Below, piece by piece: positions 22,330 to 31,580 of a stretch of 64,000 bases of DNA. The stretch comes from Phoma sp. XZ068 (lineage: Eukaryota; Ascomycota; Dothideomycetes; Pleosporales; Didymellaceae). Position numbers and translations under genes: made by a program. Below the pieces are notes generated by a model. It ran no database searches, was not told where the DNA came from, and worked only from the letters and a program-made list of their open reading frames with translations. Where the stretch lies: positions 1 through 64,000 of the forward strand of contig RBKR01000019.1 of NCBI GenBank assembly GCA_004835665.1, written 5' to 3'. How positions within the stretch are numbered: the stretch's first letter is position 1; every line of letters begins with the position of its first letter.

Positions 22330-22773
22330 TCACAGATTCTTCAGCACGCTACTGCACCTGAACCTCGCTTAGAACGCACGGCCGATCGGATATGGGCTTG
22401 GCCATCTTGCCGTTTGCGCGGAGAAACTGCCGGGATGCACAATCCTTACCTTAATTTGACTTTGTGAGGCTGCGGTCTTATACTTTGCGATCTCGACTTC
22501 CGCTCTGGACATCCGAGATCATCACAGAGATGGCTTGTCACAAACTGACATGGGGGTGCCAGAGAGTCTCAGTTGAATGCACTGACAGAACGAGCGACAG
22601 CGGGGTCAACAGCGCTATTCGCGTCGCCGGCGTCTGATTAGGTTGATGGCCGAGAGCCACAGAGACGATGCACGCTGGAACTGGCATTTTACAAATTTGG
22701 TATGGGTATGCCGAGCGTCCGGAAGAAAAAGCGTCCCGGCACACCGTGTGTCCCGGCTCGCTTGGATTGACAT
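22330..22773 (-). repeat. Right long terminal inverted repeat
   Basis: Reverse complement of 17,373-17,830 with the perfect outer 17 bases at 22,757-22,773. The flanking TA at 22,774-22,775 is the second copy of the target duplication. Confidence 0.88.
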
Positions 22774-23736
22774 TAGGAGGGTAAGACTTGAAGTTATAGT
22801 TACTAAAGAGGCACATCCTGTTTGTAAACAGATTATGTATTAACTTTGTTAGCTAAATCTTTATAATACGTTTTAAGCAATTTTAGAGGGCTACTAAACA
22901 CCTTAAGCTACTCTTAGACAATCTTGTTCCCTAAGCTCTAGGACTATCGGACTTTGATCCTCCCTGCATTTGTTGCTGACGATGTTAACAGATTATGAAA
23001 GCTACAGGTGACGATACTAATATAATAATTATCACTACTACTCTAGCTAGCAGTAACCTATTTAGTGCACTATTGCTAGAGCTTCTTATAGAGGCTTGCT
23101 TCTGTACTGCAGACGCTAATCTTCCTGTTAGCTTAGGCTCCTGTGAACAGATAGTCAGAATCCCTTTCTATACTCTAATTATAGAATGCTTACTATAAGG
23201 CTTTGCAGTTGCCTTTCTACTTAGACTCCTGTATAAAGACGGTATTAGAGTTAGGTCTAGCAAACTAGGACAGCACACTGCGGACTAACTTATATAGAGG
23301 AGGGTGTTCTGTAGGCGGGGCTTGCCTCCTAGGCTTTGCAGAGAATTTAACAAAGATACAGTTTAAGGCAATACAACACATTGCAATAATCTTATAGAGG
23401 ATTAGAAAGATTGTTTATATAACTAATGCAGAAATTGCAATTAGCGACACCTATAAGCTTCTGTGGCAGCTTTAACTGATACCAGAAACTGTCTACAGTC
23501 TCCAAGGCTTAATACAAGCCCGTTTTTAGTAAGAGTGTTTATAAGCAGCCGTCTGTTTTATGTTTGCGGTTTTCTACATCCCTCACCAACACAATTGGCC
23601 TGGCTGTCACAACTTCTTGGTATCCGCGACAACGGAATGCCATAGCGCAGATACTACTACTTTGCTTTCTTGAACAGCCACTACCTTGGAAGAACACTGT
23701 ATCTCTTTAACAGGTCAAATAAGCAGCGAATATCTG
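22774..23736 (+). repeat. 1.58-kb repeat, copy B, right part
   Basis: Matches 4,789-5,789. It carries several differences that are mostly transitions and a 39-bp deletion around 23,200. The last shared bases are cagcgaatatc. Confidence 0.9.
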
Positions 23737-23738
23737 AG

Positions 23739-24626
23739 ATGGCCAAGAGCTCCTTCGTTTACCGATCTATGCGCATGATGTGCGGAACGCCCGATTTTGG
23801 AGACCAGCTTTTTGAAATGCTCACTCCTGTGGATCTGAGCGCGCTACTATATACGTTCGACATATCCATTACCACGAAACAGTCGAGGAAATACATGCAG
23901 TTCTGGAGGCAGATCTTTACAGACAAAGGCTGGATTTCATGGATAATCTCACATGGTATCGAGGTCTCCCTTGTGGGAAATGACATGATAACGATGATGG
24001 ATTGGGTGAGGAACCCAAGGTTGATGGACGCTGGGAGAAGAAAACTGTTTATAGACCTGAACCTGGTTAGCTGCGTTGCGTCACGGCGGTACGCGCTTTT
24101 GTCGGAGGATAACTTTGAATACGTTATCAGGGAGACGAACAAGCACTCCAGGGAATTCATGAGGAACGATAACTTCACTCAAGCGTTGCGATCAGGGATC
24201 GATCCAAGGTACTCCGGGCTCGTTATGCGTAAAGACCTTTCTGAAGACCGTTCTATGCCCTTTGTCTGGCTCGAACTCACAATTACAAGCGCGGTCAAGC
24301 ATCAACAGTTTAGCGAAGAGTCATATCACAAGCAAGTAAAGGTTGACCCTGATACATCGATTGCGCTGTGGTACGGAGAGAAGAGTATGCAGAAGTGGTG
24401 CTGTTCGAACGGGTCGCAGCCCGGAAGCTCGGAATTGGACACAGGTGTGGTGCTGAAGATGGACAACGCCAGCATGAACATGCCGATGAACATAAACTTG
24501 TCTAGGTTTTGGTGTATTACGAAGATTGTGAGCAGAAGCTCGTTCACTGGCGCGTATCTCTTTCAGCAGCAACGCATGTTTGACTGTACAGAAATGCTCA
24601 GAGAAAGGGGCCATCTAGTTCCCTAG
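23739..24626 (+). CDS. Orphan ORF, 295 aa, F-box-like N-terminus possible
   Basis: The single-exon frame from ATG 23,739 (MAKSSFVYRSMRMMCGTP) ends at TAG 24,624. The first Met lies within three bases of the end of repeat copy B, so the repeat supplies the upstream region; the frame is also open into the repeat from 23,670. A leucine-rich FEMLTPVDLSALLYTF segment near residue 26 is reminiscent of the first helices of an F-box, but this is weak. The rest has even amino-acid use with no membrane segment. Function unknown. Absence of stops over 888 bp and normal codon use favour a real gene. Confidence 0.6.
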   Translation: MAKSSFVYRSMRMMCGTPDFGDQLFEMLTPVDLSALLYTFDISITTKQSRKYMQFWRQIFTDKGWISWIISHGIEVSLVGNDMITMMDWVRNPRLMDAGRRKLFIDLNLVSCVASRRYALLSEDNFEYVIRETNKHSREFMRNDNFTQALRSGIDPRYSGLVMRKDLSEDRSMPFVWLELTITSAVKHQQFSEESYHKQVKVDPDTSIALWYGEKSMQKWCCSNGSQPGSSELDTGVVLKMDNASMNMPMNINLSRFWCITKIVSRSSFTGAYLFQQQRMFDCTEMLRERGHLVP

Positions 24627-25399
24627 TAACATGATAGATTGCATACGCGCTAGTTGCAACGATTATATAAAACGTCCAGCTAATTGCGTGCTAAAGCTCA
24701 CTCTTGCCTCGACGTGATCTAACTCATCTCGCAGGTGCGAGAACGTCCACCTGTTTCTGAAGAATGCATATCTTCCTCCTAGGTATCCTATAAATCTGGC
24801 TTGCCTTCTTCATTAAAAAAGACCGTTGAATAGTGATAAGAAAGTCTTACGGAGGTTTGGAGGCGAACATTTGGTTTCTGATTGGCGCGATAGAGGTGCT
24901 CTCAGAAAATTTGGGTCGCAAGACTTCTCATTTTGCTCGATTGATGGCTCGTCCAGGTTTTGAAGCAATTCAAGAAGACGAGATTGCAGAAACTCGCGCG
25001 AGGGGCGTGGTGCCAGTATGAGCGGTGGTTCGGTCGGCTGCGGAACAAGCGGACGGTAGAGTGCATGCGCGAGGGCTTGATGCGCCTGGACTTGCCGCCT
25101 CGTCGCTACTTTGGCCTGTCGGCGCCCAACTCGTTGCGAGCGCATTATTTGGGGTTCTGCAAAGTTGGGTTTCGCAACATGGACAACATGGACAGGTGCG
25201 GGGGATTGCAGCATTACGAGTCGGTAATGGTTTGGCTGGAGGATGTTCATCAGTCATATTACTTCGTATATATCTATTTAGAGAATCCATTCTGCGCAAG
25301 CTCCGACCGATTCCTGGATTATGAATACTGTTTAACATTGTGTACGTATGCTGTAAGCGCTCATCCGCGCAATCACCGTGCCAATGCGTCGCGCTAGGT
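24627..25399. other. Gap with a degenerate plus-strand coding fragment
   Basis: Between about 24,945 and 25,397 the plus strand reads as a protein-like stretch (RRYFGLSAPNSLRAHYLGF and so on) without a start codon of its own; just upstream the continuation is broken by stops in the same frame. It looks like the tail of a decayed gene. The family is not recognised. No other feature. Confidence 0.4.
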
Positions 25400-28062
25400 T
25401 CAATCCTGGTAATCGCCGCCCGCAGGCGTTTTGCGCTTTCCAGTGACCCTGCGAGGACCGAATGGAGGGATGCCATGAACTGAAGTTGCATGATTCCAGA
25501 AGTCAGAGTCCGAGGACAACTCATCTTCGCAGAGTGGGTGGGGGCATTTTTTAAGAGCATTCTCTCGAGCCAAATGTTCCTTAATGTGTCTGTGCAATGA
25601 AAAAACGTCGCTGAATTGTGCGAAGCGCACTGCCAGTGGTGCATCAGCGCCAAGGCAGAACAAGCAGTGTGCAGCAACCACTACAACTCCACACTCCTTG
25701 ATCAAACCACAGTAGTCGTTCAGTTCTTCAAGGTGTCTTCTTTGTAGGTGCGCGTTCCATATCTGGTTCGAACGACACCACACATCATGCTCGTAGCAAT
25801 AATGCATGCTCGTAAGCATTGTCCAATCGTTCGGGACACGATGATGTTCTGAGACGTGATATGCAAGGTCCTCATGGCTTTCGAATTTTTCGCAACAGCC
25901 GGCCCACAGGCATTGATGTGACCTTGATTGCTCGAGATGGTCGGTTACATGGCGAGAGTACGACCCACATGTTTTCCCGTTGAAGCGGTAATAGCAATCA
26001 TTCCAAAGACACGTATGAATTCGCAAGAACTGTTCCGTCATATGATCCCGCTCGCGGTTGACGCGCCGTTGCCGTGCGCACTGTAGCAAATGGCCGTGGA
26101 CACGATCTGGACGAAGCCTAGAAACATAAGCAAAAAGCTTGAATAGAGCAAAGATATACACACTTGGTCAAATCCTTACGGCAATCAGCACAGCAGTTCT
26201 GCTTTGTTGGCTCTGCAGTTTTGTATGCATAGCGTTTCCTCTGAGACCTGGCCAGGCTAATAAGCGGCTTAAGGACTTCCGTGAGAGAAAGTGCAGCCAT
26301 GATATTGTCAGTATCATCGTCTTTGCGGAACATGAGGTCTACTACGAGTTGCCGTTCAGGCTCAAACTTGAGTAGCGCTAGAAGGTAACGTGACGGCTCG
26401 CGGGAGAGGACTGTAGTTGGTGCTGTTGCCCGAACTCCCTTGCCTTTCCCATCGAGGTATTCTCGACGGTTCTTCTGATACGCTTTTTCCCGTGATTGTC
26501 GCCTAAGTTCGTATCCCTGCGTTGCGGACAGTAGCATGGTTGATACCACCTTAGAACTTCCTTCTCCCTTTTCTTGTGAGGTCTGCGTTGCTCTTTCGCA
26601 CGGTGGTTCTGTGAGTGTTGATCCTGGCGGCCTGGGCGCAAGCAGATTTCGATTTGCCATCATGGAGCTGGACTCCTTGTACAGGTCAAGGCACTGCTCG
26701 CGTTCATGAATGATCGATTGGCTGTCAATACCGATGAACCCCGAGACATAGTACTGCGCTGTATCTTCATATTTGTGCCCCATCAGTGTCCTTCGCTGTG
26801 TAGCTGTAGCTTCACCTAAACACATATTAGCTTTGCTCCACAACCTTGTGTGCTTAACTTACCTTCCACAGCATGCGCAAAGGCGCGTCTGAAGCAATAT
26901 GCGCTGAGGTTCTCTTGATAGCCAGCCCGTTGACCAGCGCCTTTTAATGCGGAGTTGAAACAATCGTACGTCCATATTCTGGTCTCGGACATGGATTTAT
27001 CCGCGCGCATGCCTCTCATGACAGGACGCTCTAGTGCCTCAGATTTATACTTGGCCCTGTAAAGCATATTTCCTGGGATGGGTTTCACGGCTTGTAGGTC
27101 TTCGGAAGATGTCATATCCTGGAATACACCATCTGCAAACGCAAGCGACAGGAACCATGTTACGGGACACATGTACCTCATGCGCGGCTCCTCATACAGC
27201 GTCATAACAGGTCTGTTCAGCGTTAGTCGTGTGCGTGGGGATTGATAATGCCACCAAGGAGGGTCATACGCATGTTTCTTGTATTCTCGATGGCCCTTTC
27301 GGTTTCTGAGCTTGACGTGAAGACGCCATCCGGGATGGCTGCTGCTCCACGAGCGAACGAGCTCAATATCCTTGTAAAGCAGGCCTTCGTTAGTCTGATA
27401 CCATGCATCTGACTCAACGACTTCTCCTGGACGGACGCCAACAAGAAGCATGAGCTGTATTGCAAAAGCCATCTGGCTACGTATACGAGGATGCAGATGC
27501 CTGTACTCGTCACTTGCAAACAGGAACCTAATAATGTCTTTCGCAACAGCAACAGGTGCAAGTGGCTTAGCCCGAGCGCATGTTGACAGAAGGCCCCGAG
27601 GAATGAGATCTTTTGTGACAAAACTGATAATATCCTGGTTTTGTACTGTAGTATATTGGTAGCGCGTGTGGATCTTGATAGCACGCTTTAGGCTGTTGAA
27701 GCGGTTCAGGAGGGTTGTGTCAGTAATACATTCTTCTAAAAGACCTGTACGTGTCTGAGCAAACCACTCAAGGAAGAGCTTGATCTGGAAAGGTGTAGGT
27801 GCCTCTGCAAAGCGTTGCTCGGCTAATGGCTTCTCCAGAATATTATCAGAGAAGCTAAGGGGCTAGTTAGCATCTTGGTCACCGATGATATGCGCTTTAA
27901 GACTTACTAAGACCATTGCTCCATTGTGAACTTGTAGGAATCATGACTAGATTTAATCAAGGCTCTCTTGATATCCTCCGAGCTGAGCGGTTGTGGCGCG
28001 ACCTCTTGCCGGGCGCGTTTTTTTAAATCTTCGAGATTGACAATTTTAGCTGCCTTGCGCAT
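25400..28062 (-). CDS. DUF3435/FluG-type tyrosine recombinase, Starship-captain-like, with C2H2 fingers (838 aa)
   Basis: Minus-strand exons are 28,062-27,908, 27,854-26,863, 26,815-26,164 and 26,117-25,400. Introns are 46-53 nt and all phases agree. The catalytic parts of a tyrosine recombinase can be traced: Arg193 in LLVGVRPGEV, a candidate Lys238 in VKLRNRKG, Arg374/375 in YCFRRAFAHAVEG (YxxRR in place of HxxR, usual in this family), His396 in MGHKYED and Tyr404/405 in TAQYYVSGF. The core continues smoothly across the third exon junction. Residues about 636-692 hold two C2H2 fingers (C636, C641, H656, H660; C669, C674, H687, H691) and a third Cys/His cluster lies near 800. This architecture is shared by fungal 'FluG domain' proteins, which include the recombinases that mobilise Starship elements. 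There are no stops or RIP-like damage, so it may be functional. Confidence 0.88.
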
Positions 28063-28479
28063 TCTGTCTTTGGCTAACGGAAAGGGGGAGATGTTGTAGC
28101 AGCGGGGTAGACTTTGCAGAGAGGGAGCAAGTAGCCATTAAACTATGACTACCGGAGGGTGGGCGCAAATAAGATACCATGACAGGCGGCGTGGTCCACA
28201 ACATGGCTTTGACGGCAGTCGGCGTATCGCAAGCCCACAGACCAGAATCTTGTGTCCCGTTTAGTGTTTATTTAGAAAAGAAAGAGAGAAAATAGGTCAG
28301 GATGCAGCCTAGCTCCTTTGAGGCGCGCTTACCAGAAACAGAAATACGAATAACTGACTTCTCGAAACGGTACCACGACAAACGGCGGACCGGGCAGGAG
28401 AACTTGTTTTCAACGTCCTATGGTCGTATGTGAAAGATTGGTTGAGTAATACAACATATTATCGGGATAATAACGCATC
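28063..28479. other. Region upstream of the recombinase; possible element edge
   Basis: No gene. Starship captains usually sit a short distance inside one end of the element and point inward, so an edge would be expected about here, between the recombinase start and the 3' end of the glutathione transferase. I could not recognise a direct repeat or inverted repeat from one side alone. Confidence 0.4.
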
Positions 28480-29163
28480 CTACCTCCCCGTCGGGAATTC
28501 ATCGACAACCTTCTTAATCGCGCTTCGCGCCCGCAGTCTGTCCAACCAACCACTGGCCTCTTTGAACGGAGTCAAATCAAACTTGTCCGCTAAAATCGTC
28601 TCAATGATGTGCTGCCATGGCACGAATGCCAGATCCGCATACGAGAACCGCCCCCCCACCAACCAAGGCCCATCGGCCCCCTTCTCCTGCTTTTCGAGAT
28701 ACGTGTTAAGAACGCCAGTGACGCGCTCTATCTCACGATAGTACCGCTCCTGCGCGGATTCAAGCTGTTCGGCGTGGTACTTGGTAAACCACACGGCCTG
28801 TCCGTAGTACGGCCCCTGGCCGCTGACTTGGAAGAACAGCCATTGACGGGCTAGCTGTGCGTCGTTGCTCCCGGGCTCAAATGATAGTTTACGCTCGACA
28901 TCGTACTTTTCAACAAGGTACTCGATGATGGCGCCGGACTCCCAGAGGGTCAGGCCTGTGTTGGGGTCGTGGATGGCAGGCATGCGGCCATTTGGGTTGA
29001 TGGCGAGGAAATCGGGTTTCTTGAGGTCGGGGAATTGCGTATCGACCAGGTCGTAGGGGATGTTCAGTTCTTCGCAGAGCATGCGGACCTTGGGTGGGTT
29101 GGGGCCATGCTTTCCATAGATGGTGATAGGCTTGATGGATGAGTTGGAAGACATATTTGACAA
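28480..29163 (-). CDS. Glutathione S-transferase, Ure2p/YfcG-like
   Basis: Single exon, 227 aa. The N-terminal thioredoxin fold starts with PITIYGKHGPNPPKVRMLCE; NPNGRMPAI (cis-Pro loop) and LWESGAIIEYLVEKYD (glutathione-binding Ser/Glu turn) follow. The C-terminal helical domain contains the family's FFQVSGQGPYYGQ segment and PWLVGGRFSYADLAFVPW. Length and motifs match cytosolic fungal Ure2p-like GSTs, which conjugate or reduce substrates with glutathione in stress and detoxification. An upstream minus-strand ATG is at 29,163, with a second Met three codons later. A TATA-like box lies about 85 bp upstream. It is the first clearly conserved gene to the right of the accessory segment. Confidence 0.92.
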   Translation of the reverse strand: MSNMSSNSSIKPITIYGKHGPNPPKVRMLCEELNIPYDLVDTQFPDLKKPDFLAINPNGRMPAIHDPNTGLTLWESGAIIEYLVEKYDVERKLSFEPGSNDAQLARQWLFFQVSGQGPYYGQAVWFTKYHAEQLESAQERYYREIERVTGVLNTYLEKQEKGADGPWLVGGRFSYADLAFVPWQHIIETILADKFDLTPFKEASGWLDRLRARSAIKKVVDEFPTGR

Positions 29164-29856
29164 TTGGAGGTTTGCGGTCTACTGGCTGTTTTTCGATTAA
29201 GAGATTTGGAGCTGTTAATTGTCGTCTGCGGTGCTGACGGTTTGGTATATATAACTTACTTGATCAAGTCATGACGTTACCGTCTCATTGCGGGTAAAAC
29301 TCAATGCACAATGTCGTACACCGTCGCGCATTCTGAAGCACCGAACATGACCTTCATCTGTATCTTACAAATTGGATTTCTAAGCGCGGAGAGTAGCTGC
29401 TTATGCGTCGATGTCAGTCTAACCTTACATCGTAGCCAGCCTAACCTTACATCGTATACTCAAAGCCAATCACACTGCACACAATGCTACACTAGGTCTA
29501 TACAATCCCTTTTTCCGGAATTAGGCATACCGTTCAGATCAGCTGGATATTCTACACACTTCTTTGGTGTCATATACTTAGTGCCTCAGGCGTTGCAGTA
29601 TTCTCGTCGAGCTGACAAACCCGCTGACAGTTGGACGCGCTGACCGGAATGTCGGAGCGTTCACGTGCCGTGACTTGTCCGTCGAGGCGGTCTGACTTGC
29701 TGCAGAACGAAAATACCAGCGTAATGTAACATTACGATCAAGAATCAAGCAGGGAAGAAGCATCTTGTGCACTGTTTGCTGGAGAATGTTTTCGAACCCT
29801 GAATTTTGCGTTGAAAAGTTGTTGCAATTTTACATTCCTCGACACATCCGTTCAAA
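29164..29856. other. Intergenic, nothing recognised
   Basis: GST promoter and SDR 3' region. A short phrase ccttacatcgta occurs twice near 29,425-29,455. No gene. Confidence 0.6.
29246..29254 (-). promoter_or_regulatory. TATA-like element upstream of the GST gene
   Basis: The run tatatataa lies 83-91 bp upstream of the GST start codon; it is nearly palindromic and so readable on the minus strand. Confidence 0.4.
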
Positions 29857-31001
29857 TCATCCGTAAGTCTCCCCTTTCTTACCGGACACAAAACCGAACG
29901 CGACGTCCTGTGCCCACCGCGGCCAGTTCCGAACTCCCATGCTGCTCTCTTGATTCCGCGGGACACACACTCTCCCACTCCTCCCCGCAAGCACCTGCTC
30001 CAGCACTACATCACTGACCTTGCTAGGAGGATCAGGCACAATGCGATGTTTCTTCAGCCAAACCTTGGCTTCTTCATTCAAAATACCAGTCTGATGCCAG
30101 CTTGGGTGGATGGAAGTGGTGCAGATAGATGAGCCGTTGGGATAGCGAGAGAGGCATTCAGCACGGAGACCTTCATTGAGATACAAGGCGCCGACTTTGC
30201 TGATGCAGTAGTCGATCAAACCAGGAGCCGCAACAAACGAAGCCATGGAGGCGATGGATACAACGTGGCCTTTCTTTTGCGCCAGCATGCCGGGCAGGAA
30301 GGCTCGGATGAGCACCATGTGCGAGAAGAGATTGACTTGTAGAAGTTTCTGGCTCTCTGCATTGCTTGTCTGTTTCCGGTCAGTGCTATCCTCTCACAGT
30401 TCACACTTGGTGGATCTCGAACCTCAAGCAATGTCTTCCCAATTCCGATCCCTGCGTTATTAACGAGCACACTGACATGCCCATGCTCACTCTTGATCTG
30501 CTCGCACAGATCTTCAAGTGCCGCCGTGTTAGTGATGTCGCACTGGTAGTAGTACACATCAGGCAGTCTCTGCAGCTCAGCAGGAAAGGGGGAGATATCA
30601 ATTGCGATGACACGGGCATGTTTGGCGAACGACTTCACCATCTCATACCCAAATCCACTACTCCCGCCCGTAATTAACACAAGTTCCTCTTTCCGCGGGC
30701 CAAACTTCCAGGGCGCCCCTGGGCGCCTCAAAGTCCAGTTGTTCCATGCAAGTCTGTTCAGCGCTTGGTTGATGCGCCGGAGCACCCCGGCAGCAACGAG
30801 GACTTTGAGCGCGGTAATCAGAGCCGCGAGTCTGGCAACGCCTTTGGGAGTATTGGCGAAGAGGGGAAGTGTAGATTGGAAGGGTGCAAGGATGCGGGCA
30901 CGTAAGTGCGGAGGGCCGCGGGTGAGGAGGTATAGCAAACCACCAGTCAATAATGGCTCACTGGCGACTTTCGTCACCCCAGAGATGGCAGTGGAAGCCA
31001 T
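29857..31001 (-). CDS. Short-chain dehydrogenase/reductase, SDR16C/RDHE2-like
   Basis: Exons are 31,001-30,423 and 30,369-29,857 (363 aa from MASTAIS; the frame is open up to 31,091). The intron gttcgag..gaaacag joins LLE to TSNAESQKLLQVNLFSH in frame. An N-terminal hydrophobic region (residues about 15-75, LLTGGLLYLLTRG and RLAALITALKVLVAAGVL) probably anchors the enzyme in the ER or lipid-droplet membrane. Motifs are TGGSSGFGYEM (NAD(P) binding), NNAGIGIG, SIASMAS (catalytic Ser) and YCISK (catalytic Tyr/Lys). It resembles 17-beta-hydroxysteroid/retinol dehydrogenase relatives acting on lipid alcohols or ketones; the substrate is unknown. It lies between a GST and an FAD oxidoreductase on the same strand. 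Confidence 0.9.
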
Positions 31002-31568
31002 ATTGTCTTTGTTACTTTTAAATGACCTTGTAAGAGACATACGGGTAGCAGTCTGAAGTACTGTTGGGATTGAAATGGGAGAAAGAGACACGCTACGAGC
31101 GGAAGGCGTAACACCTCCGACTTATGCGAGTGAGACATCCGGATCCGCCGAGGCAGAAGACAGAGTCTGAGAGAGTCGCGTAGGTCGACCCCGCAGAACT
31201 GGGGTAGAGCATGCATAGGCTAACTTCGCCTATTGGTTCCGTTCAACCTGCAGCCGCCTTTGTTGCTAGTGTAGCTCCCACAACACGTGAAAACCCTTCG
31301 AAGCAATCGAGCTCGTAGTTGCGTACCTATTTGAGAATGATGTCATGGTTGATAAGTGAGGAGAAGGAGGTTATTGCTAGAAGATGCCGAGGTTCATGCG
31401 AGTGCACTTGCTTTCACGGATGAGTGCGGGAACTTGAACAGGAGACTTTCCGAGTCTGCTACCAAGACTATCGAATGAAATTTAGAAATGACGGCAGTGG
31501 TGCTCCCAGCACAGTCAATCGAAAAGGGGTGGCTGAAGAAATGCTCAAACGTCTATACACGTCTAGGA

Positions 31569-31580
31569 GGGGGGGGGGGG
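31569..31580 (+). repeat. 12-base poly-G run next to a stop codon
   Basis: Twelve consecutive G on the plus strand lie directly after the TAA of the FAD oxidoreductase, so the transcript would have twelve C right after its stop codon. Confidence 0.9.

Larger units (their letters stand above)
17373..22773 (+). mobile_element. 5.4-kb TIR element with TA target duplication carrying an NLR gene
   Basis: The left end reads ATGTCAATCCAAGCGAG and the right end is its exact reverse complement; both are bordered by TA. Comparison with the unbroken repeat copy A (..aagaacaTAggaggg..) shows the element sits in a single TA that became duplicated, the signature of Tc1/mariner-type insertion. Inverted homology continues inward for more than 400 bp. 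No transposase is present: the only gene is the HET-NACHT-ankyrin receptor at 18,530-22,047. The element is therefore a non-autonomous cargo carrier, presumably moved in trans. Unlike the repeat it landed in, its gene shows no RIP-type damage. Superfamily assignment beyond the TA duplication is inference. Confidence 0.88.

Noticed and set aside
17373..22773. Assigning the element to a named Tc1/mariner family
   Set aside because: The TA duplication supports the superfamily, but there is no transposase, and the 400-bp-plus ends cannot be matched to a named family without a search.
24970..25677. 235-codon minus-strand ORF
   Set aside because: It overlaps the last exon of the tyrosine recombinase in another frame and has no motif.
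28063..28479. A defined Starship end with direct repeat
   Set aside because: Only one side is visible; no short motif could be matched to a partner end, so no boundary is annotated.
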